Assembly (NCBI RefSeq): GCF_918378365.1
Contig: NZ_OU912926.1
Span: 2,976,001-3,040,000 of the forward strand
Length of the DNA: 64,000 nt
Origin: Candidatus Nitrotoga arctica
Lineage (GTDB): Bacteria > Pseudomonadota > Gammaproteobacteria > Burkholderiales > Gallionellaceae
Direction: 5' to 3'
In this document: piece after piece, positions 61,778-64,000 of the stretch
Position numbering within the stretch: position 1 is the stretch's first letter
Layout: the number at the start of each line of letters is the position of its first letter
Notes under the pieces: generated by a model
What the model was told of the DNA's origin: nothing
Seen by the model: only the letters and a program-made list of their open reading frames with translations
Database searches by the model: none
Made by a program: the position numbers and the translations under genes

Positions 61778-62473
61778 TTATCCTGCCAAACTGGCCTGCT
61801 CAATGCGAATACCCACACCCATGGTACTGGAGACAGAGATTTTCTTTAGGTACACGCCCTTAGCGGCAGCTGGTCTAGCCTTGTTTAAGGCATCAACCAA
61901 CGCCAATAAATTTTCACGCAGTGCTTCCGGCGCAAACGAAGCTCGTCCAATGGTGCACTGCACAACGCCATTCTTGTCGGTGCGGTATTGCACTTGACCA
62001 GCCTTGGCATTCCTAACGGCACCCGCCACATCAACGGAAACCGTACCCACTTTAGGATTAGGCATCAAGCCACGCGGACCAAGAATTTGCCCTAATTGGC
62101 CAACAATACGCATAGCATCAGGAGAGGCTATCACCACATCGAAATCCATATTGCCAGCCTTGATGCTTTCCGCCAAGTCCTCGAAACCTACTACATCCGC
62201 ACCAGCAGACTTGGCTTCCTCAGCCTTGGCACCTTGAGCGAACACAGCGATGCGCACAGTTTTGCCAGTTCCCTTCGGCAACACCACAGCGCCCCGCACT
62301 AATTGATCAGACTTACGTGCATCTATACCCAAATTAATTGCGATGTCGATAGACTCATCGAACTTGGCCTTAGCAGTTTCTTTTGCCAGATTCAACGCAT
62401 CATTCATAGCGTACAGCTTATTACGATCAACTTTGGCAACCAATGCCTTATAACGCTTAGAAATATGTGACAT
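61778..62473 (-). CDS. rplA: 50S ribosomal protein L1
   Basis: The product is 231 aa. L1 forms the mobile stalk that moves deacylated tRNA out of the E site, and represses the L11 operon. [20 protein letters not shown] and [19 protein letters not shown] are diagnostic. Two bases after rplK. Confidence 0.98.
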   Translation of the reverse strand: MSHISKRYKALVAKVDRNKLYAMNDALNLAKETAKAKFDESIDIAINLGIDARKSDQLVRGAVVLPKGTGKTVRIAVFAQGAKAEEAKSAGADVVGFEDLAESIKAGNMDFDVVIASPDAMRIVGQLGQILGPRGLMPNPKVGTVSVDVAGAVRNAKAGQVQYRTDKNGVVQCTIGRASFAPEALRENLLALVDALNKARPAAAKGVYLKKISVSSTMGVGIRIEQASLAG

Positions 62474-62475
62474 GT

Positions 62476-62907
62476 TTATACCCCCTCCACAACAATACCC
62501 ATACTGCGCGCGCTACCGGCAATAGTGCGCACCGCCGCATCCATGTCGGCAGCAGTCAGATCGGGCATCTTGGTTGTTGCAATTTCTTCTGCCTGCTTAC
62601 GGGTCAGTTTACCAACCTTCTCTGTAAGCGGTCTGGGACTACCCTTCTGCAAACCAGCTGCCTTTTTAATCAGAATGGTCGCAGGCGGCGTTTTCATAAT
62701 GAAAGTGAAACTCTTGTCTGCAAAAGCTGTAATTACCACCGGAATTGGCAAACCCGGCTCCACGCCCTGAGTCTGTGCATTAAAAGCTTTGCAGAATTCC
62801 ATGATATTCAGCCCACGCTGACCCAGCGCTGGACCGATAGGTGGGCTAGGATTTGCCTTACCAGCAGGAACTTGCAACTTGATAAAACCTATAATTTTCT
62901 TTGCCAT
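62476..62907 (-). CDS. rplK: 50S ribosomal protein L11
   Basis: The product is 143 aa. L11 binds the GTPase-associated 23S region. [20 protein letters not shown] with [18 protein letters not shown] is the thiostrepton-binding N-terminal domain; [18 protein letters not shown] ends the protein. Confidence 0.98.
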   Translation of the reverse strand: MAKKIIGFIKLQVPAGKANPSPPIGPALGQRGLNIMEFCKAFNAQTQGVEPGLPIPVVITAFADKSFTFIMKTPPATILIKKAAGLQKGSPRPLTEKVGKLTRKQAEEIATTKMPDLTAADMDAAVRTIAGSARSMGIVVEGV

Positions 62908-63037
62908 AACACTCTCCCTATGGGTTCAAGCGAACGCTATTGCGCTCTCCCCGATTGATACAAAAAGGAAAAAGAGGAACAGAAGATGGGCGCCCGCAAC
63001 CGGCTTTCTCTTCTCCATTCATTCTTAACCCTCCGCT

Positions 63038-63571
63038 CTAAGCTTTCTCGACTTGACCGAAATCCAACTCCACAGGTGTGGAGCGACCAAAAATGGTCAC
63101 CGCCACCCGCAACTTATTCTTATCATAATTGACGTTTTCCACCATACCGTGGAAATCAGTGAATGGACCATCCTTGACACGCACCGCTTCACCCACTTCA
63201 AATAGCACCTTGGGTCTCGGCTTTTCCACCCCGGTCTGCATCTGATGCATTATATTTTGCACTTCTTTTTCGCTGATGGGAGTAGGCTTCATTGCCGAAC
63301 CACCCAAAAATCCAGTAACCTTGGGTGTACTTTTAACGAGATGCCAGCTTTCATCGGTCATCTCCATCTCAACCAGCACATAGCCCGGAAAAAATTTACG
63401 CTCGCTGATACTCTTCTGACCCAACTTAAGCTCCACAACCTCTTCCACCGGCACCAAAATCTGACCGAATTGATCCTCCAAACCCGCGCGTTGAATGCGC
63501 TCCGGCAATGCACGCTGCACGAATTTCTCAAACTGAGAGTACGTATGAACCACATACCAACGCTTGGACAT
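63038..63571 (-). CDS. nusG: Transcription termination/antitermination factor NusG
   Basis: The product is 177 aa. The NGN domain ([20 protein letters not shown] and [20 protein letters not shown]) binds RNA polymerase. The KOW domain ([20 protein letters not shown]) contacts Rho or S10. It shares one base with the secE stop (TAATG). Confidence 0.98.
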   Translation of the reverse strand: MSKRWYVVHTYSQFEKFVQRALPERIQRAGLEDQFGQILVPVEEVVELKLGQKSISERKFFPGYVLVEMEMTDESWHLVKSTPKVTGFLGGSAMKPTPISEKEVQNIMHQMQTGVEKPRPKVLFEVGEAVRVKDGPFTDFHGMVENVNYDKNKLRVAVTIFGRSTPVELDFGQVEKA

Positions 63572-63915
63572 TATTCACGCCCCATTAATTTATTAACCAC
63601 CAACAACAAGCTGGTATCAACTGCCCACAAAAATAGTGCCATTACAACCGCAAAGAGGAGCACCACCCCTGTAGTCTGCACTGTTTCTTTACGCGACGGC
63701 CATACCACGCGCTTAGCTTCCGCTACAGATTCTGTACCAAACGCAAATAGACGCTTACCCGGTTCAGTCGTCCAAACTACAGCAGCAGCCAACAAAAACC
63801 CAAACAATATTGCTGCAAGCTTCACCACCGCAGCGCTTTCATGCAAAGCATAAAACGCCGCAATGCCCGCGGCAACGAACATGAAAGCGACAACCAATTT
63901 AATTTTATCCGCCAT
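63571..63915 (-). CDS. secE: Preprotein translocase subunit SecE
   Basis: The product is 114 aa with three predicted helices, the long proteobacterial form. The conserved amphipathic part is [20 protein letters not shown], followed by the last helix. Start at ATG 63915; longer readings would run into tRNA-Trp. SecE clamps SecY, encoded at 36909. Confidence 0.96.
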   Translation of the reverse strand: MADKIKLVVAFMFVAAGIAAFYALHESAAVVKLAAILFGFLLAAAVVWTTEPGKRLFAFGTESVAEAKRVVWPSRKETVQTTGVVLLFAVVMALFLWAVDTSLLLVVNKLMGRE

Positions 63916-63948
63916 GCGCAATCTGTCCGTCTTTCCTGATGATTTAAC

Positions 63949-64000
63949 TGGCAGGCCAGGAGGGTTTCGAACCCCCAACCCTCGGTTTTGGAGACCGATA
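63949..64000 (-). tRNA. tRNA-Trp (CCA), truncated by the window edge
   Basis: On the minus strand the visible part has the anticodon loop TCTCCAAAAC, the T arm GGGTTCGAAACCC and the acceptor end CCTGGCCTGCCA with encoded CCA. The 5' part, D arm included, lies beyond base 64000. tRNA-Trp before secE-nusG is the common proteobacterial order. Confidence 0.93.

Overview
The window reads as a chromosomal segment of a betaproteobacterium, probably Nitrosomonadales (a Gallionellaceae-like lineage is a guess from family resemblance and the moderate GC). The evidence is the unbroken order secE-nusG-rplKAJL-rpoBC-rpsLG-fusA-tuf-S10-spc-alpha with infA between secY and rpmJ, the sigma factor/DUF3619/DUF3106 trio, and the ilvBNC-psd-pssA block.

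Region 1 (1 to about 10.46 kb) is an accessory island that looks like a decaying P4-type phage satellite. It holds a P4-family tyrosine integrase (open at the window edge and frameshifted), a C4/CI-type antisense RNA with a matching target upstream, short ORFs, an AlpA-type activator behind a 27-bp palindromic operator, an alpha-like primase/SF3 helicase (two frameshifts plus an IS5-family insertion), two small proteins, and one HK97-fold major capsid protein with its own structured leader. No portal, terminase, protease or tail gene is present. The right end carries 12-bp-spaced TTGACGGTAT repeats, a tRNA-3'-end-like sequence and a strong terminator, taken here as attR. A remnant of a second, unrelated integrase follows.

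Region 2 (11.2-33.4 kb) is mostly housekeeping. On the minus strand are ccmABCDE (cytochrome c maturation), acpP-fabF-pabC-mltG, pssA, psd, ilvBNC and yajR-ssb. On the plus strand are an ECF-like sigma factor with its DUF3619/DUF3106 partners and uvrA. Two exported proteins sharing a C-terminal module, and a four-helix membrane protein next to the second, lie on the plus strand. A frameshifted IS1595-family element (1045 bp, 8-bp target duplication) sits between the two exported proteins, next to a perfect 52-bp palindrome.

Region 3 (33.6 kb to the end) is about 30 kb of minus-strand transcription and translation genes, from tRNA-Trp and secE down to rplQ. Visible control sites are a structured L10-type leader before rplJ, an attenuator-like hairpin between rplL and rpoB, a promoter before rpsJ, and a terminator after rplQ. 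All these genes are intact, so the many frameshifts in the island look like real decay rather than poor sequence quality.
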